A stretch of 64,000 nucleotides of DNA from Gammaproteobacteria bacterium (lineage in GTDB: Bacteria > Pseudomonadota > Gammaproteobacteria > Thiohalobacterales > Thiohalobacteraceae), in assembly GCA_019911805.1 (NCBI GenBank), contig JAIOJV010000074.1:144418-208417 (forward strand). The letters run 5' to 3'. Numbering within the stretch: position 1 is the first letter of the stretch; each line of letters starts with the position of its first letter. A program made the translations under genes and the position numbers. The notes beneath the pieces were generated by a model. It was not told the DNA's origin. It was given only the letters and a program-made list of their open reading frames with translations, and ran no database searches. Shown piece by piece: positions 18,701-26,778 of this stretch.

Positions 18701-19478
18701 GCAGGACGAAAAAATCCGCTTCCACGATATCCAAGCGCAGCCGCGCAAGATCATCAGCTCGCCGATCTGGTCGGGCATCGAATCGGACCAGGTCAGCTAC
18801 AACGCCGGCTGGACCAACGTGCACGAGCTGATCCCCTGGCGCACGCTCACCGGACGCCAGCACTTCTACCAGGATCACCCGTGGATGATCGCCTTCGGCG
18901 AGGGTTTCGCTGCCTACCGCCCGCCGGTCGAGACGCGCGACGTCGAGGCGCTGCTGGGCAAGCGCGGAAACGGCCACCACGAACTGGTGCTCAACTGGAT
19001 CACACCGCATCAGAAGTGGGGCATCCACAGCACCTATTCCGAAAACCTGATCATGCAGACCCTGTCACGCGGCGGCCCCATCGTGTGGATCTCGGAGGTC
19101 GACGCCAAGACGGCCGGTATCGTCGACAACGACTGGATCGAGGCCTTCAACCGCAATGGCGCGCTGGTCGCGCGCGCAGTGGTCTCGCAGCGGGTGCCGT
19201 CGGGCATGGCGATGATGTACCACGCGCAGGAGCGCATCGTGAACATGCCCGGATCGGAGATCACCGGCGGTCGTGGCGGCATCCACAATTCGGTCACGCG
19301 CGTGGTACTCAAACCCACCCACATGATTGGCGGCTACGTGCAGCAGAGCTACGGCTTCAATTACTACGGCCCGGTCGGCTCCAACCGCGACGGCTTCGTG
19401 ATCGTGCGTAAGATGGACAAGGTCGACTGGCTGGAGGGTGACGACGCCAGCATCCTGGCGCAGGAGTACACACGATGA
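15726..19478 (+). CDS. narG: Respiratory nitrate reductase, alpha subunit
   Basis: Catalytic molybdo-bis(MGD) subunit reducing nitrate to nitrite on the cytoplasmic side. 1250 residues, close to E. coli (1247). The FS0 cluster ligands H50, C54, C58 and C93 (THGVNCTGACSW and EPRGCPRG) fall at the same residue numbers as in E. coli. GEQTDVPESADWYN is the conserved segment around the Mo-ligand aspartate, and SNVPQTRTPDAHF follows. The start ATG overlaps the channel gene's stop, and the stop overlaps narH by four bases. Intact, no frameshift seen. Confidence 0.99.
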   Translation: MSHFLDRLMFFRKVRGEFAAGHGQTTLEDRSWEKSYRQRWQHDKIVRSTHGVNCTGACSWKIYVKDGLVTWETQQTDYPRTRPDLPNHEPRGCPRGASYSWYLYSANRLKYPMIRGRLLKLWRAAKAQHQDPVSAWGAIVEDPASAAAYKSIRGLGGLVRVSWDEVNELIAAANVYTARQYGPDRIVGFSPIPAMSMLSYASGARYLSLIGGTCLSFYDWYCDLPPSSPMTWGEQTDVPESADWYNAKFIILWGSNVPQTRTPDAHFMTEARYNGTQIAVVSPDYAEATKFADIWLAPRQGTDAAVAMAMGHVILREFHLDQPTDYFIDYARRYTDLPFLVRLDDGPKGLVPGRFLRAADFDAGLGQEKNPDWKTVAWDELGDRVVVPQGSVGFRWDKSGRWNLEEKEGGAQTDVKLTLSQLGRHDAVVAVGLPYFGSIKSDHFNSTEHADVLVRKVPVKHLRLAGGAEALVATVYDLMLAHYGLDRGLDDAGAAKSYDDDVPYTPAWQEHITGVDRRKIISTARAFAQTAAKTQGRSMVILGAGINHWYHMDMTYRGIINMLMLCGCIGQSGGGWAHYVGQEKLRPQTGWLPVCFALDWVRPPRQMAGTSFFYAHSNQWRYETLKVSSLLSPLADPAKWQMSLIDCNARAERMGWLPSAPQFDRNPLTLVGAAQAAGQAPAAYVVDQLQRGELKFSCEDPDDPVNFPRNLFIWRSNLLGSSGKGHEYFLRHLLGTSDGVQSEEFGPESMPETSDVKWRQEAPRGKLDLLVTLDFRMSTTCLYSDVVLPTATWYEKDDLNTSDMHPFIHPLSEAVNPAWESRSDWEIFKGIAKAFSRVCVGHLGVEQDLVSQPLQHDSPAELGQPYAIADWKAGECEPIPGKTMPHLHVVERDYPATYERYISVGPLLETLGNGGKGIHWDTRTEIEELGALNGRHRQGRASSGRPRMDTAIQAADTVMGLAPETHGEVAVKAWRALSAITGREHAHLALHKQDEKIRFHDIQAQPRKIISSPIWSGIESDQVSYNAGWTNVHELIPWRTLTGRQHFYQDHPWMIAFGEGFAAYRPPVETRDVEALLGKRGNGHHELVLNWITPHQKWGIHSTYSENLIMQTLSRGGPIVWISEVDAKTAGIVDNDWIEAFNRNGALVARAVVSQRVPSGMAMMYHAQERIVNMPGSEITGGRGGIHNSVTRVVLKPTHMIGGYVQQSYGFNYYGPVGSNRDGFVIVRKMDKVDWLEGDDASILAQEYTR

Positions 19479-21037
19479 AGATTCGTGCCCAGATCGGCAT
19501 GGTACTCAACCTCGACAAGTGCATCGGCTGCCACACCTGCTCGATCACCTGCAAGAATGTATGGACCTCGCGCGAGGGGGTCGAGTACGCCTGGTTCAAC
19601 AACGTCGAGACCAAGCCCGGTATCGGCTATCCCAGGGACTGGGAAAATCAGGATCACTGGAACGGCGGTTGGCAACGCACCGGCACGGGCGAGCTGCTGC
19701 CGAGGCAGGGCGGCAAATGGCGGCTGCTGGCCAATATCTTCGCCAATCCCAACCTGCCGCAGATCGATGAATACTACGAGCCGTTCAACTTCGACTACCA
19801 GCGCCTGCACAACGCCCCCGAGTCCAAGGCCCAGCCGACGGCCAAGCCCTATTCGGCACTGACCGGCAAGCCGATGGACAAGATCGTATGGGGTCCCAAC
19901 TGGGAGGAGATCCTGGGTGGGGAATTCGCCAAACGTTCTAAAGACTACAACTTCCGCGAGGTCGAAAAGGAGATCTACGGACAGTTCGAGAATACCTTCA
20001 TGATGTACCTGCCGCGGCTGTGCGAGCACTGCCTCAATCCGAGCTGTATCGCCTCCTGTCCCTCGGGCGCGATCTACAAGCGCGAGGAGGATGGCATTGT
20101 GCTGATCGACCAGGACAAGTGCCGCGGCTGGCGTATGTGCATCTCGGGCTGTCCCTATAAGAAGATCTACTACAACTGGCAATCGGGCAAATCCGAGAAG
20201 TGCATCTTCTGCTATCCACGCATCGAGGCCGGCTCGCCGACGGTGTGCTCGGAGACCTGCGTCGGGCGCATCCGCTATCTCGGCGTGCTGCTCTACGACG
20301 CCGACCGCATCAAACAGGCCGCCTCGGTAGCCGACGAACGCGATCTCTACCAGGCTCAGCTGGACATATTTCTCGATCCGGAGGATCCAGCGGTCATCGC
20401 CCAGGCGCTGGCCGATGGCGTGCAGCAATCGTGGCTGAATGCCGCCCGCCGGTCGCCGGTCTACAAGATGGCGATGGACTGGAAGGTCGCCTTTCCGCTG
20501 CACCCGGAGTACCGCACCCTGCCGATGGTCTGGTACGTACCGCCGTTGTCTTCGATCAGTGCCGCCGTGGATCAAGGCCAGATCGGCTTCGACGGCGAGA
20601 TCCCTGATGTCGCCTCGCTGCGCATCCCGGTGAAGTATCTGGCCAACCTGCTCACGGCCGGCGATGAAAGGCTGGTGATCGAGGCCTTGCGGCGCATGTT
20701 CGCCATGCGCATCTACCGGCGCCACCTGACCGTGGACGGCGCCACCGACACCGCCGTCCTGGGCCAGGTGGGCCTGAGTCAGGTGCAGGTCGATGAGATG
20801 TACCAGATCATGGCCATCGCCAACTACGAGGATCGCTTCGTCATCCCCACCAATCACCGCGAGTTGTCGACCGGCGATCCCTACGGCGAGCGCAGCGGAT
20901 GCGGCTTCAGCTTTGGCGACGGCTGCAACACCAGCGGCATCAATCCGACCAATCTGTTCGGTTCCAAAAACCCCCAGCGGCGTAAATTCCCGATACCGGT
21001 CAAGGTCGTGCCCAAGTCATCCGCAACGCGCAAGTGA
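19475..21037 (+). CDS. narH: Respiratory nitrate reductase, beta (Fe-S) subunit
   Basis: Carries electrons from NarI haem to NarG. 520 residues. Cysteine groups are visible in order: CIGCHTCSITCKNVW near residue 16, CEHCLNPSCIASCP, CRGWRMCISGCPYKK (the group with tryptophan in place of one cysteine, marking the 3Fe-4S cluster) and CIFCYPR...CSETC. Together these bind three 4Fe-4S and one 3Fe-4S clusters. Coupled to narG by an ATGA overlap and closely followed by narJ. Length and motifs are as in the family. Confidence 0.99.
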   Translation: MKIRAQIGMVLNLDKCIGCHTCSITCKNVWTSREGVEYAWFNNVETKPGIGYPRDWENQDHWNGGWQRTGTGELLPRQGGKWRLLANIFANPNLPQIDEYYEPFNFDYQRLHNAPESKAQPTAKPYSALTGKPMDKIVWGPNWEEILGGEFAKRSKDYNFREVEKEIYGQFENTFMMYLPRLCEHCLNPSCIASCPSGAIYKREEDGIVLIDQDKCRGWRMCISGCPYKKIYYNWQSGKSEKCIFCYPRIEAGSPTVCSETCVGRIRYLGVLLYDADRIKQAASVADERDLYQAQLDIFLDPEDPAVIAQALADGVQQSWLNAARRSPVYKMAMDWKVAFPLHPEYRTLPMVWYVPPLSSISAAVDQGQIGFDGEIPDVASLRIPVKYLANLLTAGDERLVIEALRRMFAMRIYRRHLTVDGATDTAVLGQVGLSQVQVDEMYQIMAIANYEDRFVIPTNHRELSTGDPYGERSGCGFSFGDGCNTSGINPTNLFGSKNPQRRKFPIPVKVVPKSSATRK

Positions 21038-21045
21038 GGCCACCG

Positions 21046-21762
21046 ATGCGCATCTTCCAGATCATCGCCACACTGCTGCACTACCCCGACGAGTCCTTGT
21101 GGCGGCATGTCGAACCACTGCGTCAGGCCCTGACCGAAGAGGCTGTGTTGAACGCGGCCGAACAGGATGCCTTGGATGGATTTCTCGACGATCTGATCGG
21201 GCACGATCTGATCGACGCACAGGCCCGTCATGTCGATACCTTCGACCGCGGTCGCGCCCGCTCGCTGTACCTGTTCGAGCATGTCTACGGTGAATCGCGC
21301 GATCGCGGCCAGGCCATGGTCGAGCTCAACCGGCTGTATCGGCGCCACGGCTATGTCATCAGCGCCCGCGAACTACCCGATTATCTGCCACTGTATCTGG
21401 AGTTTCTGTCACGGCTGCCACCGGGCGAGGCACTGGAGCGCCTGGGCGAGATCGGTGGCCTGGTGCAGCACCTGTACGCACAGCTGGTCGAGCGCCGCAA
21501 TCGCCACGCTGTGCTGCTGGAGCCATTGCTGCGCCTGTGCGGTCTGGACGGCAACGATCCGCTGCTGCACGAACGCATCGCCGCCGAAGTACCCGACGAT
21601 ACCCCGGCGGCACTGGACGCGGTGTGGATGGAGGCGCCAGTGACCTTTGGCACAGCGGATGGGACCGGCTGCAGTGCCGGTCAGCGGCCGGTGGAACAAT
21701 CGATCCAGTGGCGGGATCGCCGGGTATCAGGCAATCCCTCTCGGCATGGCGGAGACGAATGA
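21046..21762 (+). CDS. narJ: Nitrate reductase assembly chaperone
   Basis: Cytoplasmic chaperone for Mo-cofactor insertion into NarG and membrane docking. 238 residues of helical sequence in the TorD/NarJ superfamily; MRIFQIIATLLHYPDESLW and LPDYLPLYLEFLSRLP are characteristic. The ATG at 21046 has GAGG about six bases upstream; an upstream GTG at 21034 overlapping the narH stop is the alternative. The last codons overlap the narI start (ATGATG). Confidence 0.95.
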   Translation: MRIFQIIATLLHYPDESLWRHVEPLRQALTEEAVLNAAEQDALDGFLDDLIGHDLIDAQARHVDTFDRGRARSLYLFEHVYGESRDRGQAMVELNRLYRRHGYVISARELPDYLPLYLEFLSRLPPGEALERLGEIGGLVQHLYAQLVERRNRHAVLLEPLLRLCGLDGNDPLLHERIAAEVPDDTPAALDAVWMEAPVTFGTADGTGCSAGQRPVEQSIQWRDRRVSGNPSRHGGDE

Positions 21763-22451
21763 TGGATAGCTTTCTGAATAACCTGCTGTTCGGTATTTAC
21801 CCCTATGTGGCCGGGACAGTCTTCTTATTCGGCAGTCTGGTGCGTTTCGATATGAGCCAGTATACCTGGAAGACCAACTCCAGCCAGATCGTCGATGCCA
21901 GCCCCCGTTTCCGGCTGGCCAACAACCTGTTCCACATCGGTGTACTGTTTTTGTTGTTCGGTCATTTCTTCGGCCTGCTGACGCCACACAGCTGGGAAGA
22001 AGCCGTGGGGATCACGCCCGGCTTCCATCAGATCCTGGCCATGACCAGCGGCGGCATCTTCGGGCTGTGCGCGGTAATCGGCGGCGCCATGCTCATCCAC
22101 CGCCGCTGGACAAATCCGCGCGTACGCGCACAGAGCTCACAGATGGACATCCCCATCATCATCATCCTGTTCATCCAACTGCTGCTGGGGCTGGCGACCA
22201 TCCCGGTCTCGGCACAGCATCTGAACGGCTCGGAGATGCTGACCCTCAGCGCCTGGGCGCAGCACATCGTCACGTTCCGGCCCGGTGCCGCAGCGATCGT
22301 GGCGGACGTGTCCTGGATATTCAAACTGCACCTGTTCCTGGGTTTGACGGTGTTTTTACTGTTTCCGTTTACGCGCCTGGTGCATATCTGGAGCGCACCG
22401 ATATGGTATCTGGGGCGGCGCTACCAGATCGTGCGCATGCGCGGGGATTGA
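21759..22451 (+). CDS. narI: Respiratory nitrate reductase, gamma (cytochrome b) subunit
   Basis: Membrane quinol oxidase subunit with two b haems. 230 residues, five hydrophobic helices; LFHIGVLFLLFGHFFGLL and LHLFLGLTVFLLFPFTRLVH hold the expected haem-ligand histidines. Starts at a double ATG overlapping the end of narJ with GGAGA upstream. The last 90 bases (22362-22451, including the stop) have a second, decayed copy at 28126-28215, with the three-gene cassette between the copies; this gene is the intact one. Confidence 0.97.
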   Translation: MMDSFLNNLLFGIYPYVAGTVFLFGSLVRFDMSQYTWKTNSSQIVDASPRFRLANNLFHIGVLFLLFGHFFGLLTPHSWEEAVGITPGFHQILAMTSGGIFGLCAVIGGAMLIHRRWTNPRVRAQSSQMDIPIIIILFIQLLLGLATIPVSAQHLNGSEMLTLSAWAQHIVTFRPGAAAIVADVSWIFKLHLFLGLTVFLLFPFTRLVHIWSAPIWYLGRRYQIVRMRGD

Positions 22452-22491
22452 GGTGTAGCGATCCCGGGAACCGGAACGTATCCCACCAGCC

Positions 22492-22510
22492 GGGCGGTCG
22501 AACTCCGCCC
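22492..22510 (+). terminator. Hairpin GGGCGG-7-CCGCCC after narI
   Basis: A 6-bp GC stem with a 7-base loop in the 74-base space between narI and the GH63-like gene. No U-tract follows, so it is more likely an RNA-processing or attenuating structure than a full terminator. Confidence 0.35.
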
Positions 22511-22525
22511 TGAATTGGAGCCCCC

Positions 22526-25237
22526 ATGCCACCGAACTCACCATCCTCCACTGTGACGACCGCGTCCGCTGAACGGCAGCGTCTGGCGGAAGACAAGGCC
22601 GGCCGGCAGAACTGGCGACGTTGGGGGCCATATCTGTCCGAGCGCCAATGGGGCACGGTACGCGAGGATTACAGCCCCGACGGCCATGCGTGGGAATATC
22701 TGCCCCACAGCCATGCCCGTAGCCGTGCGTATCGCTGGGGCGAAGATGGCATCGCCGGCTTCAGTGACGACCAGCAGCACCTCTGCCTGACACTGGCGTT
22801 GTGGAATGGCAAGGATTCGATCCTCAAGGAGCGGCTCTTCGGGCTGACGAATACCGAGGGTAATCATGGCGAGGACGTGAAGGAGCTCTATTACTACCTC
22901 GATGCCACACCGACGAATGCCTATCTGAAGATGCTCTACAAGTACCCGCAGGCGGAATTCCCGTACGCGCGGCTACTCGAGGAGAATCAGCGGCGCGGTG
23001 CGGATGAGGCGGAGTTCGAGCTGCTCGACACCGGGTTATTCGATCAGGATAGATATTTCGACGTCTTCGTGGAGTACGCCAAGGCCGCACCGGAGGATAT
23101 CCTCATGCGGATCACGGTCCACAATCATGGCCCGGAGGCGGCACCGCTGACCCTGCTACCGCAGCTTTGTTTCCGTAACACATGGTCGTGGATACGCAAC
23201 GCGCGCAAACCAAAACTCTCAGCGAATAACAGCAGTATCAACATCGAGCACGACCTGTTGGGTGATTTCCGTCTCGCCTGCGACGACCATCCAACACTGT
23301 TGTTTTGCGATAACGAGACCAATGTACGTCGACTTTACGGACAAGCCGACGCCAACGGGTTCTTCAAGGATGCCTTTCATGACTATGTGATTGCCGGTGA
23401 TACGTCGGCGGTCAATCCCGCGCAGACCGGTACAAAGGCGGGTGCACTGTATGAACTGACCATTCCGGCGGGGCAATCCATGACGGTGCGTATCCGGCTC
23501 ACAAAATCCGGGATGGCATCGATGGGCAGCCCCTGGGTGGATTTTGACGCCATCCTTGCTCAGCGACGCAGCGAGGCAGATGAATTTTTCGCCGGTTTAC
23601 AGCACGCCATCACCGATGCCGACGCGCGGCTGGTGCAGCGCCAAGCCTTTGCGGGGATGCTCTGGGGCAAACAATTTTTCCATTATGACATCCCGCTGTG
23701 GCTGCAGGGCGACCCGACCCAACCGCCACCGCCACCGGCGCGCAAACATGGACGCAACGCCGGCTGGAAGCACTTGAACAATGCCGATGTGATTTCCATG
23801 CCGGACAAATGGGAGTACCCCTGGTTCGCCGCCTGGGACTGGGCCTTCCATTGCGTGACCCTGGTCGAAATTGACCCCGAGTTCGCCAAGGACCAGCTCA
23901 TCCTGCTGATGCGTGAATGGTATATGCACCCGAACGGACAGTTGCCCGCCTATGAATGGGCGTTCAGCGACGTCAACCCACCGGTCCACGCCTGGTCGAC
24001 GTTCCGTGTCTTTCAAATCGACCGTCGACAGCGGCAGGAGGTCAACCCGGACGACCCCGGCGATCTCGGCTTTCTGGAACGCGTGTTTCAAAAACTGCTG
24101 TTGAATTTCACCTGGTGGGTGAACCGCAAGGACATGCGGGGGCGTAATATTTTTCAGGGCGGTTTCCTCGGCCTGGACAACATCGGTGCCTTCGACCACA
24201 GCCGGCCGCTGCCAACGGGCGGTCACATCGACCAGGCCGATGCCACGGGCTGGATGGCGATGTACTGCCTCAACCTTCTGCGCATCGCGCTCGAGCTGGC
24301 ACAGCACGACCATGTCTACGAGGACATCGCCACGAAATTCTTCGAGCACTTCCTCTCCATTGCCGGCGCCATCAACGGCAAAGATGAGGATTCCCTGGGT
24401 TTATGGGATGAATCGGACCAGTTTTACTACGATCACCTGAACCTGCCGGATGGGGAGAATGTACCGATGAAAATCCAGTCCATCGTCGGCCTGATCCCGT
24501 TGCTGGCTGTCGAAGTACTGGATTCGGAGGTGATGACGAAGCTGCCAGCCTTCGAGATGCGGATGGAATGGTATTTGAAGTACCGCCCGGAACTGGCCAC
24601 CCTCATCTCCGACTGGAAAATTGGCGGGGTTGGCGATCGTAGACTACTTTCCCTGCTGCGCGGCCATCGAATGAAGGCGTTGCTCAAACGCATGCTGGAT
24701 GAAACCCAGTTTCTTTCCGGTCAAGGGGTGCGCTCTCTTTCAAAGGCACACGAGCAAAAACCATTTCGTTATGTCACCGGAGGACAGACGTACGAGGTGA
24801 GTTACTGGCCGGCGGAATCCCACAACAACTTGTTCGGTGGAAATTCCAACTGGCGTGGCCCCGTCTGGATGCCGATCAACTTTCTGCTCATCGAGTCGCT
24901 GCAAAAATTTCATTATTATTATGGCGACGATTTCAAGGTCGAATGCCCGACCGGTTCGGGACAATTCATCACCCTCGACGAGGTCGCTGACGAACTGACG
25001 CGCCGTCTCGCCCGGATTTTTCTAACCGGCGCCGACAGCCAGCGACCGGTGTTGAAATACCACCCGAAACTCGCGACCGATCCGCACTTCAAGGACTATG
25101 TCCTGTTCCACGAATATTTCCATGGTGACAGCGGACGCGGCGTGGGCGCCTCACATCAGACCGGCTGGACCGGCCTGATCGCCAAACTGCTCCGCCCCCG
25201 CAGAAAATCGCCGACGGTACCCGGAAAAGATTCATGA
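22526..25237 (+). CDS. GH63/MGH1-like glucosidase
   Basis: A 903-residue cytoplasmic protein (no signal peptide) of the GH63-like (alpha/alpha)6-barrel glucosidases that include mannosylglycerate hydrolase. WEYPWFAAWDWAFH contains the likely catalytic aspartate, and GNSNWRGPVWMPINF matches the conserved N-x-WRGPxW segment. The N-terminal RQNWRRWGPYLSERQWGTVREDY is common in large proteobacterial members. Substrate unknown; a compatible-solute glucoside or glucosylated lipid is possible. TTGGAG precedes the start. Its stop overlaps the GMC gene by four bases. First gene of the cassette between the two narI 3' ends; some stretches look less GC-rich at third positions than the nar genes. Confidence 0.85.
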   Translation: MPPNSPSSTVTTASAERQRLAEDKAGRQNWRRWGPYLSERQWGTVREDYSPDGHAWEYLPHSHARSRAYRWGEDGIAGFSDDQQHLCLTLALWNGKDSILKERLFGLTNTEGNHGEDVKELYYYLDATPTNAYLKMLYKYPQAEFPYARLLEENQRRGADEAEFELLDTGLFDQDRYFDVFVEYAKAAPEDILMRITVHNHGPEAAPLTLLPQLCFRNTWSWIRNARKPKLSANNSSINIEHDLLGDFRLACDDHPTLLFCDNETNVRRLYGQADANGFFKDAFHDYVIAGDTSAVNPAQTGTKAGALYELTIPAGQSMTVRIRLTKSGMASMGSPWVDFDAILAQRRSEADEFFAGLQHAITDADARLVQRQAFAGMLWGKQFFHYDIPLWLQGDPTQPPPPPARKHGRNAGWKHLNNADVISMPDKWEYPWFAAWDWAFHCVTLVEIDPEFAKDQLILLMREWYMHPNGQLPAYEWAFSDVNPPVHAWSTFRVFQIDRRQRQEVNPDDPGDLGFLERVFQKLLLNFTWWVNRKDMRGRNIFQGGFLGLDNIGAFDHSRPLPTGGHIDQADATGWMAMYCLNLLRIALELAQHDHVYEDIATKFFEHFLSIAGAINGKDEDSLGLWDESDQFYYDHLNLPDGENVPMKIQSIVGLIPLLAVEVLDSEVMTKLPAFEMRMEWYLKYRPELATLISDWKIGGVGDRRLLSLLRGHRMKALLKRMLDETQFLSGQGVRSLSKAHEQKPFRYVTGGQTYEVSYWPAESHNNLFGGNSNWRGPVWMPINFLLIESLQKFHYYYGDDFKVECPTGSGQFITLDEVADELTRRLARIFLTGADSQRPVLKYHPKLATDPHFKDYVLFHEYFHGDSGRGVGASHQTGWTGLIAKLLRPRRKSPTVPGKDS

Positions 25238-26778
25238 GCATGAATCATTACGATTTCATCATTATCGGCAGCGGGGCCGGCGGCGGCACGTTGGCCCTCA
25301 GGCTCGCGCCCTCCGGCAAGCGTATTCTCATTCTCGAGCGCGGTGATTACCTGCAGCGTGAGAAGGAGAATTGGTGCCCAACTGAGGTCTTTGGGAGCAA
25401 CCGTTATGTATCGAAGGATACGTGGTACGACGCGGATGGTACATCGTTCCAGCCCGGCGTTCACTACTTCGTGGGTGGCGCGACCAAGATGTTCGGCGCG
25501 GCAATGTTCCGGTTGCGACAGGAGGACTTTGCCGCCCACCGCACCGCCGATGGCCTGACGCCGGACTGGCCCATCCGTTACGAAGACCTCGAGCCGTACT
25601 ACACGCAGGCGGAGCACCTCTACCACGTGCATGGCCTGCGTGGCGACGATCCCACCGATCCGCCAGCCAGTGCGCCGTATGCGTACCCGCCGGTGAGTCA
25701 CGAACCGCGCATCCAGGAGATGGCCGACGGCCTGCGGCGCGCGGGGTATCGACCAGCGTACGCACCCACCGCGATCATGCTCACGGAGGCGGACCGACCT
25801 TACAGCCTGTGTATCCGCTGCAATACCTGTGACGGTTATCCCTGCCTGGTCCACGCCAAGGCGGACGCGGAAGTCATCGCCGTCCGGCCGGCGCTGCAGC
25901 ACTCGAACGTGACGCTGTTGAGGAACGCCCACGTGCATAAGCTCGAGACCGACCCCGGCGGACACACGGTCACCAGGGTGATCGTCGACCGCGCCGGCCA
26001 CCGCGAGGAATACCGCGGCAGCATCGTCATCGTGGCCTGCGGTGCGGCCAACTCCGCACGCCTGCTCCTGATGTCGGCCAACGAGAGGCATCCGCACGGC
26101 CTGGCCAACGGTTCGGACATGGTGGGCCGCCACTATATGTTTCACAATGCCATCGCGCTGATCGCGCTTTCCAAACGCGAGAATCCGACCGTGTTTCAGA
26201 AGACGCTGACGATCAACGACTTTTACCTCGGCGCGCCCGATTACGACTTCCCGCTCGGCAATATCCAGATGCTTGGCAAGTCCCAGGGCCCCATGTTCAA
26301 AGAGGATGCGCCGAAGTTCGCACCCGGCTTCACCCTGGACCGGATAGCGCGGCATGCCGTGGACTTCTGGCTTACCAGCGAAGACCTGCCACTACCGCAG
26401 AACCGCGTCACGGTGAACGCCAAGGGCGAAATTCAGCTCCATTACAAGTTCACGAATGTGGAGCCGGTCAACCGGTTGCGGCAGAAATTACAAGCGATGC
26501 TGGGACACATGGACATGCACCCGCACCTGATCCCGAACACGCTCTATATGGGAAAACACATCCCCATTGCCGGTGTCGCCCACCAGTCCGGCACCTGTCG
26601 CTTCGGCAGCGATCCGAAAACCTCGGTACTTGACGTCCACTGCAAGGCGCACGAGCTGGACAATCTGTATGTCGTGGACACGAGCTTTTTCCCGAGCATC
26701 GGTGCAGTGAATCCGTCGTTGACCGCCATCGCCAATGCCTTGCGCGTGGGCGATCACCTGCTGCAACGCAGCGCATGA
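25234..26778 (+). CDS. GMC-family FAD-dependent oxidoreductase
   Basis: 514 residues. YDFIIIGSGAGGGTLALRL is the FAD dinucleotide-binding motif at residues about 6-24. The C-terminal SGTCRFGSDP and VDTSFFPSIGAVNPSLTAIA match the GMC_oxred_C region that carries the active-site histidine or asparagine. A cysteine-rich segment CIRCNTCDGYPC near residue 192 is unusual for classical GMC enzymes and might bind a metal or Fe-S cluster. It would oxidise an alcohol or sugar. It overlaps its neighbours by four bases on both sides, so it is tightly coupled to the glucosidase and the MFS gene. Confidence 0.88.
   Translation: MSMNHYDFIIIGSGAGGGTLALRLAPSGKRILILERGDYLQREKENWCPTEVFGSNRYVSKDTWYDADGTSFQPGVHYFVGGATKMFGAAMFRLRQEDFAAHRTADGLTPDWPIRYEDLEPYYTQAEHLYHVHGLRGDDPTDPPASAPYAYPPVSHEPRIQEMADGLRRAGYRPAYAPTAIMLTEADRPYSLCIRCNTCDGYPCLVHAKADAEVIAVRPALQHSNVTLLRNAHVHKLETDPGGHTVTRVIVDRAGHREEYRGSIVIVACGAANSARLLLMSANERHPHGLANGSDMVGRHYMFHNAIALIALSKRENPTVFQKTLTINDFYLGAPDYDFPLGNIQMLGKSQGPMFKEDAPKFAPGFTLDRIARHAVDFWLTSEDLPLPQNRVTVNAKGEIQLHYKFTNVEPVNRLRQKLQAMLGHMDMHPHLIPNTLYMGKHIPIAGVAHQSGTCRFGSDPKTSVLDVHCKAHELDNLYVVDTSFFPSIGAVNPSLTAIANALRVGDHLLQRSA

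Noticed and set aside
19364..20857. 497-codon minus-strand open frame across narG-narH
   Set aside because: Shadow of the NarH coding frame; no motif.
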